Shown here piece after piece: positions 1-7,370 of a stretch of 64,000 bases of DNA (position 1 is the stretch's first letter; every line of letters begins with the position of its first letter). Source of the stretch: Bacillus sp. FSL H8-0547 (GTDB lineage Bacteria; Bacillota; Bacilli; Bacillales; Bacillaceae). The stretch lies in the NCBI GenBank assembly GCA_038002745.1, contig JBBODD010000001.1, positions 1,302,001-1,366,000 of the forward strand, in the 5' to 3' direction. A program made the position numbers and the translations under genes. The notes beneath the pieces are model-generated. The model saw nothing but the letters and a program-made list of their open reading frames with translations. It was not told the DNA's origin and made no database searches.

Positions 1-591
1 CAGCCATTCAATTGTTTCGTTGTCCAGATGGTTGGTAGGCTCATCAAGAATGAGCAGGTCTGCTGGCTGGATGAGAGCCTTTGCAATCGCCACACGCTTC
101 TTCTGACCTCCTGACAGCTGACGCACCGGCTTTGCGAAATCAGAAATGCCAAGCCGCGTAAGAACTGTTTTGGCAACTGTATTTGCTTCCCACGCATCAT
201 GTTCATCCATTTTTTGCTGAAGGGCAAGCAGCCTGGACTGCTTTTTCTCATCCTCAGGGTTTTGTTCAAGCTCTGACAGGGCAAGCTCATATTCGCGCAT
301 CACTCTCATGATTTGAGAGTCGCCGTAATAGATTTGCTCCAGGACAGACAGTTCTTCCTCAAGTTCAGGCTGCTGCGGAAGATACTCAATATGAAACGAG
401 TTGGAGTGAATCAGTTTCCCTTCCTCGGCCGTCTCAGCGCCAGCAAGAAATTTCAGCAGTGTCGATTTCCCCGTACCATTCGTTCCGATCAGGCCAATCC
501 GCTGTTTTTCAGCAATTGAAAAAGAAATGTGATCAAACAATGTTTTTTCACCGTATGTTTTATATAAATTCTCTACAGAAAGAATGCTCAT
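1..591 (-). CDS. ABC-F family ATP-binding protein, N-terminal part (cut by window edge)
   Basis: Only the first ~197 residues are inside the window; the 3' end lies before position 1. The protein begins MSILSVENLYKTYGEKTLFD and carries a Walker A (GTNGTGKST, about residues 35-43), an ABC signature (LSGGQKKR) and Walker B (LLILDEPTNHLD). The DEPTNHLD ending and the absence of any membrane segment point to the ABC-F family (Uup/YfmR/EttA group), soluble proteins that act on the ribosome rather than in transport. The first ATPase domain and the start of the linker are visible; the second ATPase domain would lie beyond the edge. Closest remembered relative is B. subtilis YfmR, but subfamily assignment needs the missing half. 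Confidence 0.88.
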   Translation of the reverse strand, partial: MSILSVENLYKTYGEKTLFDHISFSIAEKQRIGLIGTNGTGKSTLLKFLAGAETAEEGKLIHSNSFHIEYLPQQPELEEELSVLEQIYYGDSQIMRVMREYELALSELEQNPEDEKKQSRLLALQQKMDEHDAWEANTVAKTVLTRLGISDFAKPVRQLSGGQKKRVAIAKALIQPADLLILDEPTNHLDNETIEWL

Positions 592-654
592 GCCAAACTC
601 CGCCCTTATTCAAGATTTCATTCCTTTCATTGTACAGCAGGCCGGGGGAGAAAA

Positions 655-672
655 AAAGCAGATTTGCTTCAC
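655..672 (-). terminator. weak intrinsic terminator after the SLC13 gene
   Basis: Read on the minus strand, a short 5-bp stem AAGCA-aatc-TGCTT is followed by TTTTTTC, about 40 nt after the stop codon of the SLC13 gene. Short stem, so only moderately convincing. Confidence 0.35.
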
Positions 673-708
673 GCAAAAAGAAGAGCGCCCGCGGCACCCT
701 CCTTTCCT

Positions 709-2133
709 TCACTTAATAACAACCGGCAGCCAAAAATAGACGCCTAAAACAATGATGACAATACATACAATATTCATCCAGAAGCCTGCCCGGACCATAT
801 CCGATATCTTCAGCACATCAGCACCGAACACGGCGGCATTCGGAGGAGTAGAGATCGGGAGCATGAACGCACAGGATGAAGCAAGCGCGGCAACAGCCAT
901 CAGACCGTATGGCTCAACCCCGATCGCAAGTCCAAGTCCTACAGTGATTGGAATAATCATATTGGACACAGCCGTATTGGACATGATTTCCGTCATGAAC
1001 AAAATGGCGGCTGTCAAAATAATAATGATCAGCAAATAAGGAAACGCTTCCAAAAGATTCAGCTTGCTGCCGATCCATTCTGTCAGTTTCGATGCAGAAA
1101 ATCCTTCTGCAAGGGAAAGCCCTCCGCCAAAAAGCAGCAGGAGTCCCCACGGCAGCTGCTTCATATCATTCCATTCAAGCAGTCTTTCGCCTTTTTTGCT
1201 TGGAATCAAGAAAAGCAAAAGCGCGCCGAATATCGCTATAGCGGTATCCGATACAGTAAACGGCAGAATGAATTTAAACATCCAAAGAAAAGCCGTTGCT
1301 AAAAAGATCACTCCAACCCATCTTTCTTCTGTACTCATTGAGCCCAGTGCTTTTAAATCTTTTTTAATAAAATCCGTTTCCTTGCCGGTTTCAAAATCCA
1401 CTTTGAATTGAAGCTTTGTCAAATAGAAATAAAGGATGACCAGCAGGATTACTGTAATCGGAAACCCGAATAAGAACCATTCAAAAAACATAATTTCACG
1501 ATCGAGCATTTCGCGCGACATCGCTGCGAATACTGCATTGGGTACCGAACCTACAAGGGTTGCCAGGCCTCCTATCGACGCAGCGTACGCTACTGAAAGG
1601 AGTATCGATTTACTGAATTTGTGAAGGGACTCTCCTTTTAAAATTTCCTTCGCCTTCACTTCTTTAATAAGAGCAAGAGCAACAGGGAGCATCATCAGGG
1701 CTGTCGCTGCATTTGAAATCCACATGGATAGAAACGCTGTAGCGAGGATCATTCCAAGAACAATCCGGTGGCTTTGAGTACCAATGAGCTTTAGGATATA
1801 CAGGGCAATTCTCTTGTGAAGATTCCATTTTTCAATGGCAATGGCAATGATAAATCCGCCCATGTACATAAATACAGTTGGATTCCCATATGCCTTTGCG
1901 GCGGAATCAATATCAAGGCCCCCTGTAATAGGCAGCAGAATGAGCGGCATTAGGGAAGCTGCCGGTATCGGAATCGCCTCTGTAATCCACCAGATTGCAA
2001 TCCATGAAGTGACTGCGAGCACTGCACGCGGAGCATCTGAAAGCTCTGTGTCGGGTATTAGGAAAAACAAGAGTAAAAAACTGGCCGGCCCAAGAAATAA
2101 TCCTGTCAGTTTGGGCGCTGTATAAACTTTCAT
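709..2133 (-). CDS. SLC13/DASS family sodium-dependent anion (dicarboxylate) symporter
   Basis: A 474-residue very hydrophobic protein with about 11-12 membrane segments. Family hallmarks are the two SNT-type motifs that bind sodium and substrate: SNAAT (about residue 145) and SNTAV (about 390), the latter inside a second inverted repeat. It resembles the sodium/dicarboxylate symporters SdcS (Staphylococcus) and SdcL (B. licheniformis), so uptake of C4-dicarboxylates such as succinate, malate or fumarate is likely; other DASS anions cannot be excluded. The start at 2133 (MKVYTAPK) is chosen because GGAGGTGGAG lies just upstream; a longer reading to 2175 would place this Shine-Dalgarno sequence inside the gene. 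It stands alone and seems to be monocistronic. Confidence 0.88.
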   Translation of the reverse strand: MKVYTAPKLTGLFLGPASFLLLFFLIPDTELSDAPRAVLAVTSWIAIWWITEAIPIPAASLMPLILLPITGGLDIDSAAKAYGNPTVFMYMGGFIIAIAIEKWNLHKRIALYILKLIGTQSHRIVLGMILATAFLSMWISNAATALMMLPVALALIKEVKAKEILKGESLHKFSKSILLSVAYAASIGGLATLVGSVPNAVFAAMSREMLDREIMFFEWFLFGFPITVILLVILYFYLTKLQFKVDFETGKETDFIKKDLKALGSMSTEERWVGVIFLATAFLWMFKFILPFTVSDTAIAIFGALLLFLIPSKKGERLLEWNDMKQLPWGLLLLFGGGLSLAEGFSASKLTEWIGSKLNLLEAFPYLLIIIILTAAILFMTEIMSNTAVSNMIIPITVGLGLAIGVEPYGLMAVAALASSCAFMLPISTPPNAAVFGADVLKISDMVRAGFWMNIVCIVIIVLGVYFWLPVVIK

Positions 2134-2225
2134 CTTCTCCACCTCCATTTTCAGGATTTCTACAGGAATCAGCAAAACCCTTTAATTATTTCCACGGAAA
2201 TGTCGAACTCCAGTGTTTTTTGCCA

Positions 2226-2256
2226 TAAAAAAAGAAGGCTGCTTCAGCCCTCTTTC
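2226..2256 (-). terminator. intrinsic terminator overlapping the 3' end of the VOC gene
   Basis: On the minus strand GGCTG-aag-CAGCC is followed by TTCTTTTTTT. The stem overlaps the last codons of the VOC gene and ends the two-gene unit above it. Confidence 0.6.
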
Positions 2257-2642
2257 TGCTTGTTTTGCTCTACATTCAGTTCAATCAGATTGCCGTCCGG
2301 GTCATTCAGGAAAATCTGGTCAAAGCCGCTGACGCCATTGACATCTTCACGGAACTCGATATAATGCTTGGCCAGCCACTCAACAGCAGCCTGGTAATCT
2401 GCCATTCTAAGAGCCAGGTGACCTTCTGTCGAGACAAGGTTATGCTGTTTCCGAAGTGTCTGAGAGTTTTCATCCACCAGCAAGTGAAGCTGCTGATTTC
2501 CGATTCCATACCAGACTCCCTCTGAATCAAACGGAGGCCTGTCGATTTCCGTCAGACAAAGGACGTTCTCATAAAAATGCTTCGCTGCCTGAAGATTTGT
2601 TACAGACAGGCTCACATGCTGTATCGCCTCATTCCAAATCAT
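2244..2642 (-). CDS. VOC family (glyoxalase/bleomycin-resistance fold) protein
   Basis: A 132-residue protein with the two beta-alpha-beta-beta-beta modules of the vicinal oxygen chelate fold. It opens with AIQHVSLSVTNLQAAKHFYE, the usual first module with a metal-binding His, and ends NDPDGNLIELNV, the usual last strand with a metal-binding Glu. Substrate is not predictable: members include glyoxalase I, dioxygenases and fosfomycin or bleomycin resistance proteins. The start at 2642 (MIWNEAIQ) is preceded by GGAGTGTGGAAA; a longer reading overlaps the upstream gene. It lies 13 nt after the flavodoxin-like gene, so the two are probably co-transcribed. Confidence 0.83.
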   Translation of the reverse strand: MIWNEAIQHVSLSVTNLQAAKHFYENVLCLTEIDRPPFDSEGVWYGIGNQQLHLLVDENSQTLRKQHNLVSTEGHLALRMADYQAAVEWLAKHYIEFREDVNGVSGFDQIFLNDPDGNLIELNVEQNKQKEG

Positions 2643-2655
2643 TTTCCACACTCCG

Positions 2656-3270
2656 TTAAAGGGTATTTCCCGCCGCAGGAATCGGATGCTCATTCAGGAG
2701 CCTTGCAAGATGCACAAGATTCATGCTCATCGTTCTCGTGTTTTTGATTGTAAAGGCATTTTCCTTTCCTGCTTCCATATAGGAAGGTCCCGGTCCTGCC
2801 TCGCCGACCCAGTATACATCTGCATTCGGCGGGATCAAAAAGCCGATGTGCTGCAGTCCGTAGAGAATGGAGCGCGAGGCTTCCTTTGCGCCGTCCTCAT
2901 TTCCTGTAACAGCCACACCGCCCACTTTATTATAATAAATAGACTGGCCTTTTTCATTCATTTCACTGCTTGATGCATAAAGCCGTTCCATGACTAGTGC
3001 GGCTATACTGCTTTTTTCGCCAAGCCAGAGAGGCGTCCCTATGACAACAATATCCGCCTCGGCGATTTTCTTAAGAATCAGCGGCCATTCATCTCCCCGG
3101 CCCAGATCCTCCGCCATTCCAAAAGCAAGATTGTAATCGGAAATCCTCAGTTCTTCTGTTCGCACCCCTTCGTTTTCCAGATGCTTTTGAGACTGTCTCA
3201 TGAGCGATTCAGTGTTTGAAGGCTCGTTGCCTTTCTTTAAGGAACAATTCAAATAAAGAGCTTTAAGCAT
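2656..3270 (-). CDS. flavodoxin-like / NADPH-dependent FMN reductase family protein
   Basis: A 204-residue protein with a flavodoxin-like fold. The N-terminal LYLNCSLKKGNEPSNTESL segment matches the phosphate-binding loop of the FMN reductase/flavodoxin-2 group, and ADIVVIGTPLWLGEKSS matches the second FMN contact loop. Such proteins are FMN-dependent NAD(P)H oxidoreductases acting on quinones or azo/nitro compounds, but the substrate cannot be read from the sequence. The start is supported by AAAGGAGACGGAGAT. It is the first gene of a pair with the VOC protein. Confidence 0.83.
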   Translation of the reverse strand: MLKALYLNCSLKKGNEPSNTESLMRQSQKHLENEGVRTEELRISDYNLAFGMAEDLGRGDEWPLILKKIAEADIVVIGTPLWLGEKSSIAALVMERLYASSSEMNEKGQSIYYNKVGGVAVTGNEDGAKEASRSILYGLQHIGFLIPPNADVYWVGEAGPGPSYMEAGKENAFTIKNTRTMSMNLVHLARLLNEHPIPAAGNTL

Positions 3271-3361
3271 ATCTCCGTCTCCTTTATTCGTGGTTATAGG
3301 TGTTTATTTCCTTTTTTTCAAGGGGGTCAAACATATCCGCTCTGCTATGGGGACTTATTAA

Positions 3362-3395
3362 ACAAAAAAACCTTCCCGTAAACCGGGAAGGTTTT
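3362..3395 (-). terminator. intrinsic terminator of the endonuclease gene
   Basis: On the minus strand CCTTCCCGG-ttta-CGGGAAGG followed by TTTTTTTG, immediately after the stop codon of the endonuclease gene. Confidence 0.85.
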
Positions 3396-3400
3396 CATCA

Positions 3401-4594
3401 TTAATTCCAAATAGCGTCCACCCATTCCGGATGATCAATAAATGGATTGCGGTTATATTGATAGTCTTTATAGATGATGTCGTTTCGTCTCATTTCACGG
3501 GCATCAACCGGATCCTGCTTGTGCCATTGAATCAGGACAGACATTTTCCCGTGGTACGGCGCTGTACCGTTGTTCACGCTGTTGTTCAGCTCAAGGTCCA
3601 CTTCGCCGCTGTCTCCCTCGTAGCGGACGGCCATGTAAAACAGCATCCTTGCCACATCGCCTTTAACAGCATCTCTCGGCTCCCATGAATCAGAATCCGT
3701 ATAGTTGCCAATTGCTTCTGAATGCTGTGTGCCGCCCATATCAAAGTCTTTGTTTCCTCTTGAGCTGTTGACACTTACATCAGTAGGCCGCAGATGATGA
3801 ATATCTGTTCCTGGACCCATAGCCGTTCCGAAATCGCCATGTGATTTCGCCCAGACATGCTCTCTGTTCCAATCGTTTACATTGCCGCCGTTTGTGAATT
3901 CACCTTGTGAGCGGCCTGTATACAGAAGAATGACATTGTTCGGGTTATTCGGGTCTTCATCTGTATTTCTCAAGGCATCCCAAACGTTGTCATAAGAGAG
4001 TTCTCTATGATCATCGATAATATTATGAAGCGCTGATTTTAAAGAAGAGCCCGTTTTGCCGATTGCTGTTTGATAGTACGTATCATCATAAGGGGAAGGC
4101 TCCGTTCCCGGATCTGGATCTGGATCTGGGTCAGGCTGTGTGCCGCCTCCTGAGATTTTCTCCATCGCAGTCGTGCTGGTTACACCGCTGTGCGAAAAAT
4201 AAGCAGCCAGTTTGCCTGTAACTTTAATTTGAGTTCCTTTTAAAGAAGAATTCGTCATCAAACCAAATTGTGAGCGGAACGAGGACGGAATTTGTACATA
4301 AATCATTTTGGATGTGCTTGTTTCAGTTGGAGAATCAGCAAGTGCGAGTGCATAATCGTTCGGATAATTGCTTGTGATGACTGTATTTGTCCCAGTCGGC
4401 TGTCCAACAACATACCCTTTAACCGATTTGACCGAACCGTTTTGATTGGCATTTGCTTCTGCTACCGAGTAGGGATTTGTCAGCGAACCGTCTGCAGCAT
4501 GAACTTGTGTTGGAGTCGTCTGCAGAACAGGGATAAACAGGGCTAGAAGCATGACTAGCTTCATTAGTAAAATGGCAGGCTTATTTTTAAGCAA
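3401..4594 (-). CDS. secreted endonuclease I family nuclease with N-terminal OB-like domain
   Basis: A 397-residue exported protein. Residues 1-34 form a Sec signal peptide ending at VHAADG. Residues about 38-145 resemble the DUF6359/OB-like domain often fused to bacterial extracellular nucleases. A low-complexity linker of Asp-Pro repeats follows, encoded by a GGATCT hexamer run, so its length could vary by slippage without breaking the frame. The C-terminal half is an endonuclease I (EndA/NucM, His-Me finger) domain with REHVWAKSHG, DIHHLRPTD and the metal-ligand segment NSSRGNKDF. It is related to B. subtilis Bsn/YurI and probably degrades extracellular RNA or DNA for nutrient use. Start is TTG with AAGGAGGAAAAAACG in front. 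Single-gene unit with its own promoter and terminator. Confidence 0.9.
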   Translation of the reverse strand: MLKNKPAILLMKLVMLLALFIPVLQTTPTQVHAADGSLTNPYSVAEANANQNGSVKSVKGYVVGQPTGTNTVITSNYPNDYALALADSPTETSTSKMIYVQIPSSFRSQFGLMTNSSLKGTQIKVTGKLAAYFSHSGVTSTTAMEKISGGGTQPDPDPDPDPGTEPSPYDDTYYQTAIGKTGSSLKSALHNIIDDHRELSYDNVWDALRNTDEDPNNPNNVILLYTGRSQGEFTNGGNVNDWNREHVWAKSHGDFGTAMGPGTDIHHLRPTDVSVNSSRGNKDFDMGGTQHSEAIGNYTDSDSWEPRDAVKGDVARMLFYMAVRYEGDSGEVDLELNNSVNNGTAPYHGKMSVLIQWHKQDPVDAREMRRNDIIYKDYQYNRNPFIDHPEWVDAIWN

Positions 4595-4642
4595 CGTTTT
4601 TTCCTCCTTAATAATTGATTACTAAATGAGAATACTATGAAT

Positions 4643-4671
4643 TTATTAACTATTTATGATGATTTTGTAAA
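4643..4671 (-). promoter_or_regulatory. candidate sigma-A promoter of the endonuclease gene
   Basis: On the minus strand TTTACA (-35, 5/6 match) and TAATAA (-10) with a 17-nt spacer, about 50 nt upstream of the TTG start. Predicted by eye. Confidence 0.45.
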
Positions 4672-4744
4672 TTTACGTCAGATTCCTGCCGTTTTTGGAA
4701 AGATGAGAGAATGAGACTATGAGAGCCTGAATCTTTCAGCACAG

Positions 4745-4776
4745 AAAAAAGATGCACCCGGCTGCATGTGCATCTT
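4745..4776 (-). terminator. intrinsic terminator of the helicase gene
   Basis: On the minus strand AAAGATGCAC ... GTGCATCTTTT with further T residues, directly after the helicase stop codon. Confidence 0.75.
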
Positions 4777-4782
4777 TCTTTC

Positions 4783-7062
4783 CTATATAAATGGCTTGTT
4801 CAAAAGATAAAAGCTGCTCCATTCATTCGGGAGAAGAGCCTGATATTTCTCAGTCAGAAACCTGTCATCGACAAGCACAATGGTGCCGGTATCATCCTCA
4901 GACCTGATCAGCCTTCCTCCTGCCTGAAGAACCTTGTTCATCCCCGGATAAACGTAGGCATAATCAAATCCATTTCTGCCTGACTGCTGAAAATACTCCT
5001 TCATGACATTCCGCTCAAACCCGATTTGCGGGAGCCCGACACCCACCACAATCACTCCGTTCAGCCTGTTGCCGATTAAATCCACTCCCTCTGAAAAGAC
5101 GCCGCCCATAACGGCGAACCCAATCAGGGTTTCGCTGCTTTCTTCCTGAAAAGCGTACAAAAACGCCTCCCTTTCATCTTCTGTCATGTGCGCGTGCTGC
5201 AGCATCGTTTTAATAGGTAGGTCCAGTTCCTCAAACGTCTCGTAAACTTCTTTCATGTAGGCATAGGAAGGGAAAAAAACCAGATAGTTTCCGCTCCTCT
5301 CCTCAAGCAACTGCTTCATCATGAAGGCAATCGGCATGCGGCTTCTTTCCCTGTCGTGGTACCTTGTAGAGATCGGCATGATATAGACTTCCAGGTTTTC
5401 CTTTGCAAACGGAGACGGAATCTTAACCTGATAATCTTCCGATGTGCCTCCCAGCATATCCATATAAAAAGAAAGCGGAGAGAGCGTCGCAGAGAAATGG
5501 ATGCTTGAACGGTACGGTTTTTTCACCTGCTGCAGGAGAAACGACGGATCAAGGCAAACTAGCTTAATGACTGCATCTTTTTTGTCTGCTTCTGCAATCG
5601 TGACAAAGCGTTCATCATACAGATTTGAGATCTTAAGAAAGGCCTGCACTTGAAAATAAACATCAAGCAGAAATTCTGAGGCATTCCCTGACAATAGCTC
5701 TCTTTCCGCCTCTTCCGAAAAGGGCTGAAGCATTTCAATCAACTCTTCAGGTCTATCCTTCATCAGCTGTTCAGGCTGCTTCTTTTGTGCGATAAAGTAA
5801 TCATTTACTTTTTTGGCGTTTTCAAAGACACCTTGGTTTTTCGTTTTAAATTCCCGTTTCAGCTGCAGAAAATCTGATTTTTTAAGCGCCGCAGAAAACA
5901 TCGCTCTTCCTCTGTCAACGAGATTGTGGGCCTCGTCAATTAGAAGCGCTGTCCCTTTCTTTTGCTCATCAAAAAACCTTTTAAGAGAAACGCGCGGATC
6001 AAATATATAGTTATAATCACAGATAATGGCATCTGCCGTATTGGAGAGATCCAGTGAGAATTCAAACGGGCACACTGTATGCTTTTGTGCGTAGTGATGG
6101 ATGACATCGGCAGTCATCCTTGTTTCATTTTTAAGAATATCGAGAACAGCCCCGTTAATTCTGTCATAGTAGCCATTTGCATACTCGCAGTACTCTTTTT
6201 GGCACCGTGTTTCTTCTTTTAAACAGACCTTGTCTTTAGCTGTTATCGTTACGCTGTTCACGTGAAGGCCATTGCTCTCCATAAAAGCCAGAGTGTCTTC
6301 TGCTGCCTTTCGGGTAATCGTTTTGGCGGTTAAATAATAAAACGTATCGAGCTTGCCTTCACCTATCGCTTTGACAGCAGGAAAGATGGTGGAGATGGTT
6401 TTTCCAATTCCGGTTGAAGCCTGTGCAAACAGATCCGTTTTATCATCGATGGCTTTGTACACCGTGCCTGCAAGCTTTCTTTGACCTTCTCTGTATGTTT
6501 GAAACGGGAATTCAGACGCTTTGACGGAAGTATTTCTTTTTTCCAGATGCTTCGCTCTTGCCTCGGCGTACGGATAATAGGCGCTGATTAAACCATCCAT
6601 AAACGCGCTCAATTCTTCTGCAGAAAATGGTTTTCTGAAGCGGACCTGTTCACCTGACTTCACACTGACATATGTCATCTGAACGCATACAGCTTCAAAT
6701 CCGCGGTCTTCGGCAAGCATGTATGCATAGCATTTAGCCTGTGCCCAGTGGACGGGATACGCGTCTTCTTCTATGTCTGAAAGATCCCGTGAGGTTGATT
6801 TAATTTCATCAATGACGGGAATTTCCTCTGACAAAAGCAGACCGTCGCATCTTCCTTCTAGCAGAAACGCAATTTCTTTATGGGTTACACTCGTTTTCAG
6901 CATGACTTCGCTCTGGTCGAGCTCTCCATATGTTTTCTGAATGGCCTGGTGGGCTTTTGTCCCTTCTGTCATCGTCGCTGATGTCCGGAACCGTGCATCA
7001 ATGCTTCCGGCCCGGAAAACATACTCAGCAAGGGAGCGGACTGAAATTCGGATTTCTCTCAT
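4783..7062 (-). CDS. XPD/DinG-like iron-sulfur DNA helicase with N-terminal PD-(D/E)XK nuclease domain
   Basis: A 759-residue fusion protein. The first ~170 residues look like a Cas4/RecB-type PD-(D/E)XK nuclease (GRCDG near 74, IDEIKST near 88). The rest is a superfamily 2 helicase of the Rad3/XPD/DinG group: Walker A ASTGIGKT near 216, four spaced cysteines near 280, 287, 292 and 331 that should hold a 4Fe-4S cluster, and the DEAH box LIDEAHNL near 375. Motif VI is visible near QAGGRLIRSEDDTG. Such enzymes unwind DNA 5' to 3'; the nuclease fusion suggests a repair or recombination role, but no pathway is proven. The ATG at 7062 is preferred because AGGTGAT sits at the right distance; a GTG at 7071 overlaps that site. 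No defence genes surround it. Confidence 0.88.
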   Translation of the reverse strand: MREIRISVRSLAEYVFRAGSIDARFRTSATMTEGTKAHQAIQKTYGELDQSEVMLKTSVTHKEIAFLLEGRCDGLLLSEEIPVIDEIKSTSRDLSDIEEDAYPVHWAQAKCYAYMLAEDRGFEAVCVQMTYVSVKSGEQVRFRKPFSAEELSAFMDGLISAYYPYAEARAKHLEKRNTSVKASEFPFQTYREGQRKLAGTVYKAIDDKTDLFAQASTGIGKTISTIFPAVKAIGEGKLDTFYYLTAKTITRKAAEDTLAFMESNGLHVNSVTITAKDKVCLKEETRCQKEYCEYANGYYDRINGAVLDILKNETRMTADVIHHYAQKHTVCPFEFSLDLSNTADAIICDYNYIFDPRVSLKRFFDEQKKGTALLIDEAHNLVDRGRAMFSAALKKSDFLQLKREFKTKNQGVFENAKKVNDYFIAQKKQPEQLMKDRPEELIEMLQPFSEEAERELLSGNASEFLLDVYFQVQAFLKISNLYDERFVTIAEADKKDAVIKLVCLDPSFLLQQVKKPYRSSIHFSATLSPLSFYMDMLGGTSEDYQVKIPSPFAKENLEVYIMPISTRYHDRERSRMPIAFMMKQLLEERSGNYLVFFPSYAYMKEVYETFEELDLPIKTMLQHAHMTEDEREAFLYAFQEESSETLIGFAVMGGVFSEGVDLIGNRLNGVIVVGVGLPQIGFERNVMKEYFQQSGRNGFDYAYVYPGMNKVLQAGGRLIRSEDDTGTIVLVDDRFLTEKYQALLPNEWSSFYLLNKPFI

Positions 7063-7125
7063 TTTTATCACCTGACTTTATTTTAGCACCCGAAAAGCAG
7101 AAGCGCCCGTTTAGCAAAGGATGAA

Positions 7126-7160
7126 TGAAAAAACCGCCCATCAAGAAGATGAACGGTTTT
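7126..7160 (-). terminator. intrinsic terminator after the YbdD-like gene
   Basis: On the minus strand the 9-bp stem CCGTTCATC-ttctt-GATGGGCGG (two G-T pairs) is followed by TTTTTTC. It closes the cstA-ybdD unit. Confidence 0.8.
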
Positions 7161-7166
7161 TATCAA

Positions 7167-7370
7167 TCAGCAGCAGCGCGACACTTTTCCTCCCTTTGCA
7201 TTATAGCGGGCGTCCTGCGCTTCGCAGAAAAACTCTTTTCTCGATTGAACCGGCTGATCCGGATGATGTTTTGTCATGTGTTCAACGTATTTTTCATAGC
7301 TTGGAACCCCTGCGATTAAACTGATAAACTGTTTTCGCAGTGCCAGCATTTCCGTCAGTTTTTTAAACAT
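7167..7370 (-). CDS. YbdD/YjiX family small protein (CstA partner)
   Basis: A 67-residue protein with the features of the YbdD/YjiX family: a VPSYEKYVEHM stretch, HHPDQPV in the middle, the EFF-x-EAQDARY segment and a C-terminal RCC. In Enterobacteria and Bacilli these small cytoplasmic proteins are encoded directly after cstA or yjiY and are needed for full uptake activity. Here the gene overlaps the end of cstA by 8 nt, with GGAGTGAGCACCC as its ribosome site inside cstA, so translational coupling is likely. Confidence 0.88.
   Translation of the reverse strand: MFKKLTEMLALRKQFISLIAGVPSYEKYVEHMTKHHPDQPVQSRKEFFCEAQDARYNAKGGKVSRCC

Noticed and set aside
4080-4140. Hexamer run encoding Asp-Pro repeats, considered as a phase-variable switch
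   Set aside because: The unit is 6 nt, so slippage keeps the frame and only changes linker length.
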